DNA of 64,000 nucleotides, taken from NCBI GenBank assembly GCA_038751255.1, contig JBCDGN010000002.1, forward strand, positions 47,060-111,059. Direction: 5' to 3'. The stretch comes from JANSYP01 sp038751255 (lineage in GTDB: Bacteria > Pseudomonadota > Alphaproteobacteria > Rhodobacterales > Rhodobacteraceae). A program made the translations under genes and the position numbers. A model generated the notes under the pieces. That model had not been told where the DNA came from and searched no databases. It saw nothing but the letters and a program-made list of their open reading frames with translations. Shown here piece by piece: positions 16,989 to 26,147 of this stretch (the stretch's first letter is position 1; the number at the start of each line of letters is the position of its first letter).

Positions 16989-18299
16989 ATGAAGGATCCG
17001 TTTCTCTTACGGCTTTATTTGCGTTTCGGGCAAAACGCGACCGGTCTTGCCCATCGGATGCTGCGCAAGCGCCTCGCCAAGGGTAAGGAAGACCCCGAGC
17101 GCGTGAATGAACGGCGCGGAGAGCCGGGTCTGGCGCGGCCCGCGGGGCGGCTGATTTGGTTTCACGCCGCCTCTGTCGGGGAAAGCCTATCGCTCTTGGA
17201 GGTGATCCGGCGCCTGGGCACCCGCGATCCGGGCCTGAGCTTTTTGCTGACCACGGGAACACGCACCTCGGCACAAATTCTGGCGGCACGCATGCCTCCG
17301 CGCACGCTGCATCAGTTCGTGCCGATGGATGTGGGCCCTTTTGTGACGCGGTTTCTCGACCATTGGCACCCTGATCTTGCCGTTTGGACGGAAAGCGAGC
17401 TGTGGCCCGCGCTGATCACAGAGACCAGCGCCCGAGAGATCCCCATGGTCTTGGTCAATGGGCGGATGTCAGAGCGCTCGATCCGAAATTGGCGGCGCTT
17501 CTCGAGCGTTGCCCGGGCGATCTTGTCCCGATTTGACGCGGTGCAGGTGCAGGACGACATGACCGCGGCGGCCTTTCGCGACTTCGGCTTCGATCCGGTG
17601 AAAATTGCCGTGACGGGTACCCTGAAAGAAGGCAGCCCGCCGCCGCCCTGCGATGAGGAGGATCGCCAAACCCTGTCCGAGGCCATTGGCGGGCGTCCGG
17701 TCTGGCTCGCCGCCTCCACCCATCCAGGTGAAGAAGAGGTGATGATCGATGCCTTTAAGATCGCCGCCAAGAGCGCCCATAATCTGCTGTTGATCCTCGC
17801 GCCGCGGCATCCCGATCGTCGCGACACACTGGTTGATCTGATCTCTGCGAGCGGTTGTCGCTTTAGCTGCCGCGGGGCCGGTGAGGCGATTGGCAAGGAC
17901 ACGCAGATTTACCTGGCCGATACGCTGGGCGAGATGGGGCTATGGTACCGGCTTGCCCCGGTCAGTTTCGTCGGTGGCTCGCTTGTCGATATGGGTGGGC
18001 ACAACCCGTTCGAGCCCGCCGCGCTTGGTTCGGCCATCATCCACGGGCCGCACGTGCAAAACTTCCAAGACATCTATGGTCGGCTCGCGGCCGCTGGAGC
18101 GGCCATCCAGGTCATCAACGCCGTCGAACTCTCAGAGGCGGTGCTGCGGTTGATCCAACCCGATAACAGCGCGCCCCTCGCCTATGCCGCTTGGGAGCTT
18201 TGCTCTGCCGGTGCAGATGTGACCGACCGCGCATTGGCGGTGATCCTTGATCACCTCCCCGCCTGTCCAGAGGCGCAGACCGCGGCCTCAACAGGATGA
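16989..18299 (+). CDS. waaA: 3-deoxy-D-manno-octulosonic acid (Kdo) transferase
   Basis: This 436-residue GT30 enzyme has WFHAASVGES with the presumed catalytic base Glu65, then TTGTRTSA and VWTESELWPALI in the acceptor domain. The donor domain contains VTGTLKEG, LAASTHPGEEE and GGSLVDMGGHNPFEPAALGSAI. It adds Kdo to lipid IVA at the inner membrane. Its stop overlaps the lpxK ATG (ATGA), so the two lipid A genes are coupled. Whether it adds one or two Kdo units cannot be read from sequence. Confidence 0.95.
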   Translation: MKDPFLLRLYLRFGQNATGLAHRMLRKRLAKGKEDPERVNERRGEPGLARPAGRLIWFHAASVGESLSLLEVIRRLGTRDPGLSFLLTTGTRTSAQILAARMPPRTLHQFVPMDVGPFVTRFLDHWHPDLAVWTESELWPALITETSAREIPMVLVNGRMSERSIRNWRRFSSVARAILSRFDAVQVQDDMTAAAFRDFGFDPVKIAVTGTLKEGSPPPPCDEEDRQTLSEAIGGRPVWLAASTHPGEEEVMIDAFKIAAKSAHNLLLILAPRHPDRRDTLVDLISASGCRFSCRGAGEAIGKDTQIYLADTLGEMGLWYRLAPVSFVGGSLVDMGGHNPFEPAALGSAIIHGPHVQNFQDIYGRLAAAGAAIQVINAVELSEAVLRLIQPDNSAPLAYAAWELCSAGADVTDRALAVILDHLPACPEAQTAASTG

Positions 18300-19315
18300 A
18301 AGCCCCCGCCTTTTGGCATCGTCCCCCGGACCGGCCTGGGTGGCAGGCCCGCGTTCTCGCACCGCTCGGCAGTCTCTATGCGCGGGCGACCGCAAAGCGC
18401 CTGGCCGATGGCGCGCCTTGGCGTGCGCCTGTTCCGGTCATCTGTGTGGGGAATTTGAATGCCGGTGGCACTGGAAAGACCCCCACCGTGATCGCTTTGG
18501 TGCAACAGCTGATCGACCGGGGCAAGCGCCCGGTGGTGGTCAGCCGGGGCCATGGCGGGTCTCTCACCGGTCCGGTTCAGGTCGACCCAAAGCAGCACCT
18601 TGCCGATGAGGTGGGCGATGAGCCCCTGCTCTTGTCTGCCTTCGCCCCCGTGGTCATTGCCAAAGATCGTGCAGAGGGCGGACAGCTGGCCGTGCAAGCC
18701 GGTGCGGATATCATCGTGATGGATGACGGGCATCAGAACCCTGGCCTCGCCAAAGACTTCACGATCGTGACCGTCGATGCGCATATCGGCTTTGGCAATG
18801 GCAGGGTCATTCCGGCGGGCCCTTTACGAGAACCGGTGGCCATAGGTCTCAGCCGAGCGCAGTTGGTGCTGAGCATTGGCGGGACGCGCGCGCAAGAACG
18901 GCTTCGCGATCTTTGGGGCGACGCTCTCTCTTCGTCGGGTCTGCCGCTTGTTGCGGCTCGGATCGAGGCATTGCAAACTGGCATGGACTGGAAGGGATTG
19001 CGTGTGCTTGCCTTTGCGGGGATCGGCCACCCGGAGAAGATGTTTGCCACCCTACGCGGCCTTGGTGCCGAATTGGTCCAGTCGGTGCCTTTTGGGGACC
19101 ACCAGCCGCTCACGCCAGCTTTGATGACACGGTTGGAAAAAGAAGCCGCGCTGCGTGGCGCTCAGCTTGTGACCACCGAAAAGGACGCGGTGCGCCTTCC
19201 GCCTGCTTTTCAGCAAAAGGTGCTCACCTTGCCCGTCCGGTTGATTCCGGAAAACTGGGACTGGTTGGAACAGTTTTTGCAGGCACATTCCTCAAGTTCT
19301 GCCACAAAGCCTTAG
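18296..19315 (+). CDS. lpxK: Tetraacyldisaccharide 4'-kinase
   Basis: The 339 residues match LpxK. The N-terminal membrane-facing helix (LAPLGSLYARATAKR) precedes VICVGNLNAGGTGKTPTV, the P-loop around residues 52-65. VVSRGHGG and VIVMDDGHQNPGL-like IIVMDDGHQNPGL (catalytic DDGHQ) follow. It phosphorylates the 4' position of the lipid A disaccharide at the inner membrane. It overlaps waaA by four bases and closes this lipid A operon. Confidence 0.96.
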   Translation: MKAPAFWHRPPDRPGWQARVLAPLGSLYARATAKRLADGAPWRAPVPVICVGNLNAGGTGKTPTVIALVQQLIDRGKRPVVVSRGHGGSLTGPVQVDPKQHLADEVGDEPLLLSAFAPVVIAKDRAEGGQLAVQAGADIIVMDDGHQNPGLAKDFTIVTVDAHIGFGNGRVIPAGPLREPVAIGLSRAQLVLSIGGTRAQERLRDLWGDALSSSGLPLVAARIEALQTGMDWKGLRVLAFAGIGHPEKMFATLRGLGAELVQSVPFGDHQPLTPALMTRLEKEAALRGAQLVTTEKDAVRLPPAFQQKVLTLPVRLIPENWDWLEQFLQAHSSSSATKP

Positions 19316-19385
19316 AGAAGCTTCGCGAATTGATCGACCCAGAAGGGTCGGTTAGGCTGGCCGTAATTGGTGGAGCAGCATTTAG

Positions 19386-20921
19386 ATGACAAAAGGCTGG
19401 GTGTGGTACTCGACCCGCGAGAGTATCGAGGGCAGGAAAATTAGCGTCCTCGCCTGCGTTGAAACTGTGTTGGCCGTGACCGCGTCACTCTGGCTCGCAG
19501 GCAGCACTGGGTTTTACTGGCAGATTATCCTCAGCTTGATCATTGCGCCTCTGGTTCTGTTTCAATCGGCGCAATCCATCGCAGCGGCGTACCGGTGGTT
19601 CAGCGCCTATATGTCCGACGACCCAGACCGCTCCCCGCGCGCAGTCTCGATCTCGGTCGCTCTCGCGGCCTTGGTCGCCTTCGCGGTGGCCTATTTTGCC
19701 GCCACGTCCTGGCTGCAAAATGCAAGCTGGTGGGCCGCGTTTGGCATCGGCGTGGCCATCAGCCTGATTGCCTTGGGCTCCGCGATTGCAGTCGTAGTGA
19801 CAGTAACCGGAATCGGTCTTATCGACGTGACCGAGACGCGCACAGCCGCCTTCGTCGTTTCCGGCCTCGGTACAGCAATGGCCGCTGGAACGGTCGTCGG
19901 GACGATAGTGTCTGCCGACATTCGGTCGACGACGGGATCGGGCAGCGCGGCGATCTTCGGCGTCGCGTTACCCACAGTTGTGATACCATGGCTGTACTTT
20001 GCCCTTGCAAGGAAGCCACAACGCGGACCGGTCCTGGATGCCACGCATACAGCGGTGGAGGCGGTTATGATAAATCCTGCTACCGTCTTGGCGATATTTT
20101 TGCGTTCCCTAGTTACGCGCTTTGCCTCTACGCTTCTTTTCATCCGGTCCGGCGCCAAGGCGTTTCCAAGAAATTGGAGCCGTCTAGTACTGATGACGGA
20201 TACGGCGCGCTCGCCGGAATTGGTCATTGCGCCGCCCGGCGAGGACGATGGTTTCGCGCTCTCCGCATTTACCGAGGACTTCAACGGCCCAGCACTCGAA
20301 GATCGGTTTCTTTTGGGACTTATCGCTCTCATCTGCTTGCCTTCACTTCTCTATCGCTGGTCAGTCAAATCCACCTTTTGGATCTACGGGCCGATCCTCT
20401 ATTTGGCCTATTTGCCCGAACAGCATCGGACGGCGGAGGGACTGGCGATTTGGCTGCGTTCTACGCCTCAGACACTGATTGAAAAATGGCGGCTGCTGGT
20501 GGCCATCCTGTCGATCCTGTCTTTGGCCGGGACGCTGATCAACTGGACCCAAGCCATCGATCTTTATGCGTTCATGCAGCGCGAGGGGCTCGCGTTCTCT
20601 GCGCTCAATATCGTCTTTGTACTCGATTTCGGGCGGTTCACTTGGGCGCATGCTGTGTCCCTAACTGTCGCCGCCATCACACTTTTGCTGGCCGTCCAGC
20701 TCGACCGGTTGCGGATCGAGGAGAAGGAGGGCCGCGAGCTCGATATGCGCGCTTGGGAGATCCAGGCGATCTATTTCACCTTTCGGCTCCGCGGTGCGCT
20801 CGGGATCATCTGGATTGCGCTGGCGCTTTACTATTTCCTCGACACGCTCTGCCATCTGCAAACCAGCTGCCCGGCCGGGGTCGGGCCGTTCATACGAGAT
20901 TTCATCCCTAAACCGGAATGA
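19386..20921 (+). CDS. Unknown polytopic membrane protein
   Basis: I do not recognise this 511-residue protein. Hydropathy by eye suggests about ten membrane segments in two blocks. The first five or six run to about residue 215 (LACVETVLAVTASLWLAG, QIILSLIIAPLVLF, FGIGVAISLIALGSAIAVVVTV). A soluble stretch of about 100 residues follows (roughly 215-310), then LLGLIALICLPSLLYRW and several more, the last being GIIWIALALYYFLDTL. There are no transporter, kinase or protease motifs. It starts 70 bases after lpxK without a clear SD and is followed by a convergent pqiC. It may be strain-specific. Confidence 0.7.
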   Translation: MTKGWVWYSTRESIEGRKISVLACVETVLAVTASLWLAGSTGFYWQIILSLIIAPLVLFQSAQSIAAAYRWFSAYMSDDPDRSPRAVSISVALAALVAFAVAYFAATSWLQNASWWAAFGIGVAISLIALGSAIAVVVTVTGIGLIDVTETRTAAFVVSGLGTAMAAGTVVGTIVSADIRSTTGSGSAAIFGVALPTVVIPWLYFALARKPQRGPVLDATHTAVEAVMINPATVLAIFLRSLVTRFASTLLFIRSGAKAFPRNWSRLVLMTDTARSPELVIAPPGEDDGFALSAFTEDFNGPALEDRFLLGLIALICLPSLLYRWSVKSTFWIYGPILYLAYLPEQHRTAEGLAIWLRSTPQTLIEKWRLLVAILSILSLAGTLINWTQAIDLYAFMQREGLAFSALNIVFVLDFGRFTWAHAVSLTVAAITLLLAVQLDRLRIEEKEGRELDMRAWEIQAIYFTFRLRGALGIIWIALALYYFLDTLCHLQTSCPAGVGPFIRDFIPKPE

Positions 20922-20980
20922 AGAAAAAGCTCAATCTCTTCAGGGCGGATGGACCCCCCGTTCGCTCCGACCGCTGATCC

Positions 20981-21550
20981 TTAACGACCCAACCTGCGGG
21001 CGATTGTCTCTGACAACTGGACCAGAGCGGCTCCGTGCGCTGCAGCGACGCCGTTTAAGTTCTCTTCGCCGCCGGAAACAGGGACCTGAATGTCAAACTG
21101 ACCAGAGCGGTCGGATAGCTCGCTTGATCTGGGCGCAATGGCATAAAGACCGGAAAACCGCAAAATCCCGTCGCTTCCCACCAACAGACGGTCTGCTGTG
21201 ACAGCAACTTCGACAGCGGGCGGTTCGGCAAAGGGCCAAGGTTCGGTTGATACGCGGATGTTCAAGATCGCCGCGAGGTTGCGCGCCAATGTCAACGATA
21301 CCGCGCGCTGAGGCACATCGGCCCAGGCGGTCTTGCGCAGTGATCGCACCGCACCATCGCTTCCTTGAAGGGCAATCTCATCTCCGGACGCGTAGCGTGG
21401 TAGCGACACATCGCGGACTTCGATTGAATTGACAAATGGCCTTAGCCGCAGCTTTGAGACAGGCGGATCTACCAGGTACTGCGCCACAGGTTGGCCTATG
21501 CAGCCCGCGAGTGCCAAACAACCCGCAACCAAGAAGCTTCGTCGCAACAT
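20981..21550 (-). CDS. pqiC: PqiC-type ABC transport auxiliary lipoprotein
   Basis: A 189-residue lipoprotein: signal peptide with lipobox (CLALAGC, Cys at about residue 17), then YLVDPPVSKLRLRPFVNSIEVRDVSLPRYAS, matching the PqiC/YmbA family. PqiC works at the outer membrane with the PqiB MCE tunnel to move lipids between membranes. It lies five bases after pqiB and is the last gene of the minus-strand pqi set. Confidence 0.85.
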   Translation of the reverse strand: MLRRSFLVAGCLALAGCIGQPVAQYLVDPPVSKLRLRPFVNSIEVRDVSLPRYASGDEIALQGSDGAVRSLRKTAWADVPQRAVSLTLARNLAAILNIRVSTEPWPFAEPPAVEVAVTADRLLVGSDGILRFSGLYAIAPRSSELSDRSGQFDIQVPVSGGEENLNGVAAAHGAALVQLSETIARRLGR

Positions 21551-21554
21551 CGAA

Positions 21555-23648
21555 TTACCTTCCTCGAATGAGCGCGCTCGGGTCGCGCTCTAACGTTCGC
21601 GCCAAAGAGGTGACCGATTGTGCGGCTTGGCGCAAATCATAAAGCGCGCCGAGGGTTTGCGTGCTGAATTGTGACCGCGTGCCATAGGAGTTGACCAAGG
21701 CCTCCGCCTGGGACACGAGCGTGTTCAACTGCGCACTCAGCTCTGGCAACGACGCCGCTGCATTGGCCACCGATGCCGCCGCCTCACTGGCTGCTGCCAT
21801 TGTGTCATTGGCGTTCTTCACCAGACCACCAGACCGGATTTCTTCCAAAACCGAGGCAAGTTGATCAAGCGCTTCTGTCAAAGCACCTGGAACCTTCTGA
21901 GTGTCCGGTTGGGCCAAAAGCTTATCTGTGGTCTCGACCAAATTCGTGGATTGGGTGACCAGTTCCTGCACTGGCAGACTATTGGCCTTATCCGTCAGTT
22001 CCTGAATGCCTGAAACAATCTGCGGCACTCCAGCAACCGCGTCCTGGACGGATTGCGCGATGCTGCCAAGCTTCTCCAAAGCATCAAGCAGCGAGTCGAT
22101 TGCCTCTTTCTGGTTTAATGCAGCAACCAGGGATTCCACTTCGTCAGCCGCATCTGCGATGTCGGTGAACACATTCTGGAAGGAATCCGATTGCACCACA
22201 TCGCGTGTGTCATTCATCAGGTCCACAAAGGCACCAGGCGCTTCTTGGAGTTGATTTGACTGCAAGAAATCCTGGGCCCCACGAAGCACAGCGATGGCAG
22301 ACTCCATAAGCGTGTCGAAGGGCAAGTTTTGCACGCGGTCCAAAAGACCCTCTGCGGTTGCATTGAGATCGCTGAGATTGGCCTCGACCGTCGGGAAAAG
22401 CGGATAGGGTTTGTGATCTTTGTCCAACGTAGCTGGACGGGCGTTGTCCAAATGGACCAATTCGATTTTAAGGGACGGGTTCAAAATGCCCTGATTGCCA
22501 AGGCGCGCGCGCAACCCGCCTTGCACCGCCTCTGCAAGAAATTCCAACGCCTCCTCCTTTGTCGCACCGCGTCGCATTTCTAGCCTGCGCGGCTGAACAG
22601 AGATATCAACCTGAAGACGCACTTCGGGTTGGCCATCAATCTGATCGATGAAAGCGCCGAAGTTCAGAACACTGCCGACACGCAGACCTTCAAGCTCAAC
22701 CGGAGCGCCGACATCCAGCCCGCTGATCGATCCGTCAAAGTATAGCGTCAGCTCCAAATCATCGGCTTCGATCTCTGCGAAAATACTGTCCCTTGCCGCC
22801 GTTTCATTTTCAAAGACATAGAAATCCGCCCCGGCTTTCACCGGCTCTGCAAGCGAGCTGACTGTGGAAAAGCTCACTCCACCTTCCACCAGCGTCGCCA
22901 AGCTTTGAACGTCCAGTGACACGCCCCCTGCCCCGAGATTGACCGAAAACCCAGAGGCATTCCAAAACCGGGTCCCGGTGGTGACCAAGCGGTCATAAGG
23001 CGCTTGGATAAAGGCCTTGGCCTCGACCGAGTCGCCCGAAGGCGTCAATTGCGGCTCTGACATATGCCCCACGCGCACGCCGCGATAGATGATCGGAGCG
23101 CCATTGCCCAACTGACCTCCCCGCGGTGCCCGAAGGGTGATCAGCAAGCCCTCCTCACCGGTTTCGATCAGCGGGCGCTGCTCAAGACCTTTGAACAAAG
23201 CCTCGGGCTTGCCTTTGGTGTCGTCCCAAACGCCTTCGATATATGTCCCAGACAAAACCGTCTGCAGTCCGCTGACCCCGCGGGCGGTCACCTCCGGCTT
23301 CACGATCCAAAAAACCGCTTTGTCATCGATGAAAGGCGCCACGTCTTTGTCGACTCGAACCTCTGTGATGATATTGGACATGTCGTCCGCGATGCGGATT
23401 TTTTCGACCACGCCCACCCGAACATCTCGAAAACGAAGCTCGGTCGAACCGGCCTGCATGCCATCGCCTGACGTGAACTCAATCTCAATAATCGGACCGC
23501 GAGCAGATATTGCTTGCCATGCGATGAAGAGCGCCACGAACATTGCCAGAATGGGCACCAGCCAAATATAAGATATGCCTGCAAAGGGGTTACGTCGCTT
23601 CTTTGAGGTCATCCGCGCCGGACCTGGGGTCGTGTCAGAGGCGCTCAT
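21555..23648 (-). CDS. pqiB: PqiB-type MCE protein
   Basis: The 697 residues include one N-terminal membrane helix (ISYIWLVPILAMFVALFIAW, about 24-43) and three MCE/MlaD repeats. The repeats begin GPIIEIEFTSGDGMQAGSTELRF, LLITLRAPRGGQLGNGAPIIYRGVRVG and LELTLYFDGSISGLDVGAPVELEGLRVGSV. A long C-terminal helical region rich in Ala, Leu and Gln follows from about residue 430 and should form the coiled-coil needle. E. coli PqiB is shorter, about 546 residues. It spans the periplasm as a lipid conduit. Its start overlaps the end of the upstream pqiA by four bases. Confidence 0.93.
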   Translation of the reverse strand: MSASDTTPGPARMTSKKRRNPFAGISYIWLVPILAMFVALFIAWQAISARGPIIEIEFTSGDGMQAGSTELRFRDVRVGVVEKIRIADDMSNIITEVRVDKDVAPFIDDKAVFWIVKPEVTARGVSGLQTVLSGTYIEGVWDDTKGKPEALFKGLEQRPLIETGEEGLLITLRAPRGGQLGNGAPIIYRGVRVGHMSEPQLTPSGDSVEAKAFIQAPYDRLVTTGTRFWNASGFSVNLGAGGVSLDVQSLATLVEGGVSFSTVSSLAEPVKAGADFYVFENETAARDSIFAEIEADDLELTLYFDGSISGLDVGAPVELEGLRVGSVLNFGAFIDQIDGQPEVRLQVDISVQPRRLEMRRGATKEEALEFLAEAVQGGLRARLGNQGILNPSLKIELVHLDNARPATLDKDHKPYPLFPTVEANLSDLNATAEGLLDRVQNLPFDTLMESAIAVLRGAQDFLQSNQLQEAPGAFVDLMNDTRDVVQSDSFQNVFTDIADAADEVESLVAALNQKEAIDSLLDALEKLGSIAQSVQDAVAGVPQIVSGIQELTDKANSLPVQELVTQSTNLVETTDKLLAQPDTQKVPGALTEALDQLASVLEEIRSGGLVKNANDTMAAASEAAASVANAAASLPELSAQLNTLVSQAEALVNSYGTRSQFSTQTLGALYDLRQAAQSVTSLARTLERDPSALIRGR

Positions 23649-24280
23649 GCGCTTTGCTCGGCTGCGTCATAGATCAGACGCGGATCAAAGCTCAGCGCCG
23701 AGAGCATGGTGAAAATGACCGACAAAGCAAAGCAGATTGCCGCAACCCCGGGATGGATGTTCACAACAAACGACAGATGCACCAGTGCCGAAAGCACGGC
23801 GACCACAAACACATCGATCATCGACCATCGCCCGATGAATTCGACAAGTTCGTGGATCCGATGAAGCCTATGGACGTGCAATGGCCCACCGCGCTTTATG
23901 ATGATGGCGAGATAGGCAATGGCTATGAACTTGGCGACGGGAATGCAAATCGAGGCAAAGAACACCACAGCGGCGACGAAGTAGGAGCCATAATGAACCA
24001 ACTCTACCACGCCCCCAAGGATTGTGGCCTCAGTTTCTTTCCCGAGCAGAACGGTTTTCAGCATCGGGTAGAGATTTGCAGGGATATAGAAAATCGCACC
24101 GGCCCACCACCACGCCCAAACCCGCTGCATGCTGTGGGGCTGGCGGCTGGATAGGTTGCTGCCACAAAGGCCACAGATCTCAGTGTCTTTCGGCCAAACA
24201 GAGCCGCAATGCACGCATCCTACCAATCCTGCCTGTCTGGCCGTCACGCCGCTGGTTATTTCCGGGCCAGAAGCCGCCAT
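23645..24280 (-). CDS. pqiA: PqiA domain protein (second half)
   Basis: This 211-residue inner-membrane protein has a zinc-ribbon-like N-terminus (CVHCGSVWP then CGLCGSNL) and four membrane segments with the PqiA signature (SMIDVFVVAVLSALVHL). E. coli PqiA is a single chain with two such domains; here each is a separate gene. The ATG at 24280 has AAAGGA upstream; a GTG at 24295 is possible. It overlaps the preceding pqiA by 25 bases and pqiB by four, so all are coupled. Confidence 0.88.
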   Translation of the reverse strand: MAASGPEITSGVTARQAGLVGCVHCGSVWPKDTEICGLCGSNLSSRQPHSMQRVWAWWWAGAIFYIPANLYPMLKTVLLGKETEATILGGVVELVHYGSYFVAAVVFFASICIPVAKFIAIAYLAIIIKRGGPLHVHRLHRIHELVEFIGRWSMIDVFVVAVLSALVHLSFVVNIHPGVAAICFALSVIFTMLSALSFDPRLIYDAAEQSA

Positions 24281-24873
24281 ATCGTCCTTTCGCACATGCT
24301 CGCATCCATTGCCGCCACGAGGACCACAAGCATCCCAAATGCCCAGAAAGCTGGGCCAAAGCCTATGGTGGCAATACCGGCCATTTTCACAAGCGCTACT
24401 GAAACACCTATCATGAAAATTTCCGCCATGGACCAGGGCTTAAGCTGCGAAGCGAGGCGGAAAGCGGGCGCAGCACTCGAAAGCGCAGGCTTTCCAACCA
24501 GAAGCGGCCCAACAGCATAGATCAAGGCACACAGCCTCAATACGGGCAAAAACACGATGAAAGCGGCAATTGCAAGCGACAGAGGCGCCATAAGCCCGCC
24601 TGTGAAGGCCTCTATCGTATCAAAGACCGATGCTTTGCTGGTGAACCCGGAGGCGGAGATATGCAGGAATGGAAAAGAGATCGCGACGACCATTAAAATC
24701 AGCGCGGCAAAGGCCAGCGCGACCAAGGACTGAACCGCACGCTTGTTTGGCGCAAAGAGAACTGTGTTGCAGCGCGCGCAACGTGCAGCCACATTATCTT
24801 CGACCGTTTCGGCTTGGTGCAGCAGATCGCATTGCGGACAGGCGATCAAGCGTTTGTGGTCCAAAGACGCCAT
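24256..24873 (-). CDS. pqiA: PqiA domain protein (first half)
   Basis: The 205 residues correspond to the N-terminal half of E. coli PqiA. A Cys pair (CPQCD) and a second pair (CARCN) form a likely zinc ribbon, followed by four membrane segments and the motif PWSMAEIFMIGVSVALVKM. It is an inner-membrane component that presumably delivers lipid to PqiB. It is the first gene of the pqi set after the HtpX-like gene, from which it is separated by 15 bases. Confidence 0.88.
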   Translation of the reverse strand: MASLDHKRLIACPQCDLLHQAETVEDNVAARCARCNTVLFAPNKRAVQSLVALAFAALILMVVAISFPFLHISASGFTSKASVFDTIEAFTGGLMAPLSLAIAAFIVFLPVLRLCALIYAVGPLLVGKPALSSAAPAFRLASQLKPWSMAEIFMIGVSVALVKMAGIATIGFGPAFWAFGMLVVLVAAMDASMCERTIWRLLARK

Positions 24874-24888
24874 GACGACTAAGGCCTT

Positions 24889-25800
24889 CTAGCGCGGGAC
24901 AACCCTAGCGCGCCGTTCCAGGCGAAAGATCCGATCGCCGATCGCATCGCGCTGAGGATAAAAAGACTGAAGCTTTCGATTTGCAAATGGGTCCACCAAA
25001 AAAAGCAGCGTGATCGCCGGGTGCGAGTGCACTATGCAATTTTGGGTTTGCTCAGCAAGACCGTCAAGACGTGATAATGCACGGGCCAGTGACAAGGGCG
25101 TGTCGAAAGTCTCTGCGCTTTCTTGATCGGCGCGTGTCAGCCCCCGCGGATCGTATCCGGCTCTGACCAGTAGACCGCTGGTCGGGGCTGCGATCCAGGC
25201 AAGCATACTCCGGTAGAGACGCAAGAGCCTGTTTTTCCGCCTGTCATCTAGCAGCAAGCTTCCCCCGAGGATCATGGTGATCATGCTGCCGAACACCGTT
25301 ACGAATTGGCAAAGCCGTTGATTTTCATTCTGTGTTTGCCATATCAATTGCCCGACCACCGCCTCAGCTTCTTTCCGCGGCAAAGCCTGGAGCAATGATC
25401 GCGACAGGATGATCGTGTTCGCCTTTGGGGTTCTGCCAACGGTCACAAGCGCATTGGACTGTTCAAGATCGATCAAGCCAATCCGCGGTGTCGGGATCGC
25501 CGCTTTGGCAGAAAGCTCATTGACCAACAAAAACAACTCTGGAGACGCATGACTGTCGATGAGGCGCATGCCGATCACGCGGTGCAAAATCGGCGCAGGC
25601 CAAAGGACAAATACCAAATTCATCAAAGCCAACCCGATGAGCAAGTAAAACGCTGCACATTTGCCGAAAAGCACCAACATCACAGCAAGTGGAAATAGCG
25701 AAAACGCCAACATCGCCGACACTAATGCCGCTGCGCGGATCATGCTCCGGAACCGGACAAGCTGTTGTGCCCCTGTGATATGTTCTGTGTAGCCAATCAT
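24889..25800 (-). CDS. HtpX-like membrane protein lacking the HExxH zinc motif
   Basis: The 303 residues follow the M48B/HtpX plan. There are two N-terminal membrane helices (about 22-45 and 48-70), ALVTVGRTPKANTIILSRSLLQAL in place of the HtpX ATGRNP block, a helix at the active-site position, another hydrophobic helix (165-185), and a C-terminal HPAITLLFLVDPFANRKLQSFYP resembling the HtpX tail. Where HtpX has AHELSH the protein reads VGQLIWQ: His, Glu and His are replaced by Gln151, Leu152 and Gln155. It is therefore probably catalytically dead. It sits 15 bases upstream of the pqiAABC genes on the same strand, suggesting a role in that complex. Function is inference. Confidence 0.72.
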   Translation of the reverse strand: MIGYTEHITGAQQLVRFRSMIRAAALVSAMLAFSLFPLAVMLVLFGKCAAFYLLIGLALMNLVFVLWPAPILHRVIGMRLIDSHASPELFLLVNELSAKAAIPTPRIGLIDLEQSNALVTVGRTPKANTIILSRSLLQALPRKEAEAVVGQLIWQTQNENQRLCQFVTVFGSMITMILGGSLLLDDRRKNRLLRLYRSMLAWIAAPTSGLLVRAGYDPRGLTRADQESAETFDTPLSLARALSRLDGLAEQTQNCIVHSHPAITLLFLVDPFANRKLQSFYPQRDAIGDRIFRLERRARVVPR

Positions 25801-26147
25801 ACAGCTATAGGTTGTATGAGAAAGCTTAGCGTCTTGGTCCGTGCTGTCACCTCAAAGAGAAGGACAAAAGTCTGTTGGGCGAAAAAAGTGATTGAATTAC
25901 CTCATTACCAGCAGGTTAATTGATACTCGACATCAGTACTCGACACAGAATGCGCCCGTTTTTGTGTCATTTGTGATCTGAACCCTCCAAGGAATTGCCT
26001 CTTCGCCAAAGAGATGGCAGGCAGAGTCAATCCGATGAAAATGCCTGCCTGGTTTGGACAGCGATCGACAATGACGCCGCTTTTTCAGAAAACGCGACCC
26101 GCAAAAGATCGGCTTGGTCAATCCAACCGGTTCTGGAGCGCCCCGTG
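25801..26147. other. Intergenic region, 347 bases
   Basis: This divergent gap lies between the HtpX-like gene and an MBL hydrolase. It is more A+T-rich around 25880-25940 and must contain promoters for both sides. A frame continues upstream of the MBL start (from 25995) but has no SD and no recognisable sequence. I see no RNA gene, repeat or firm promoter. Confidence 0.6.
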
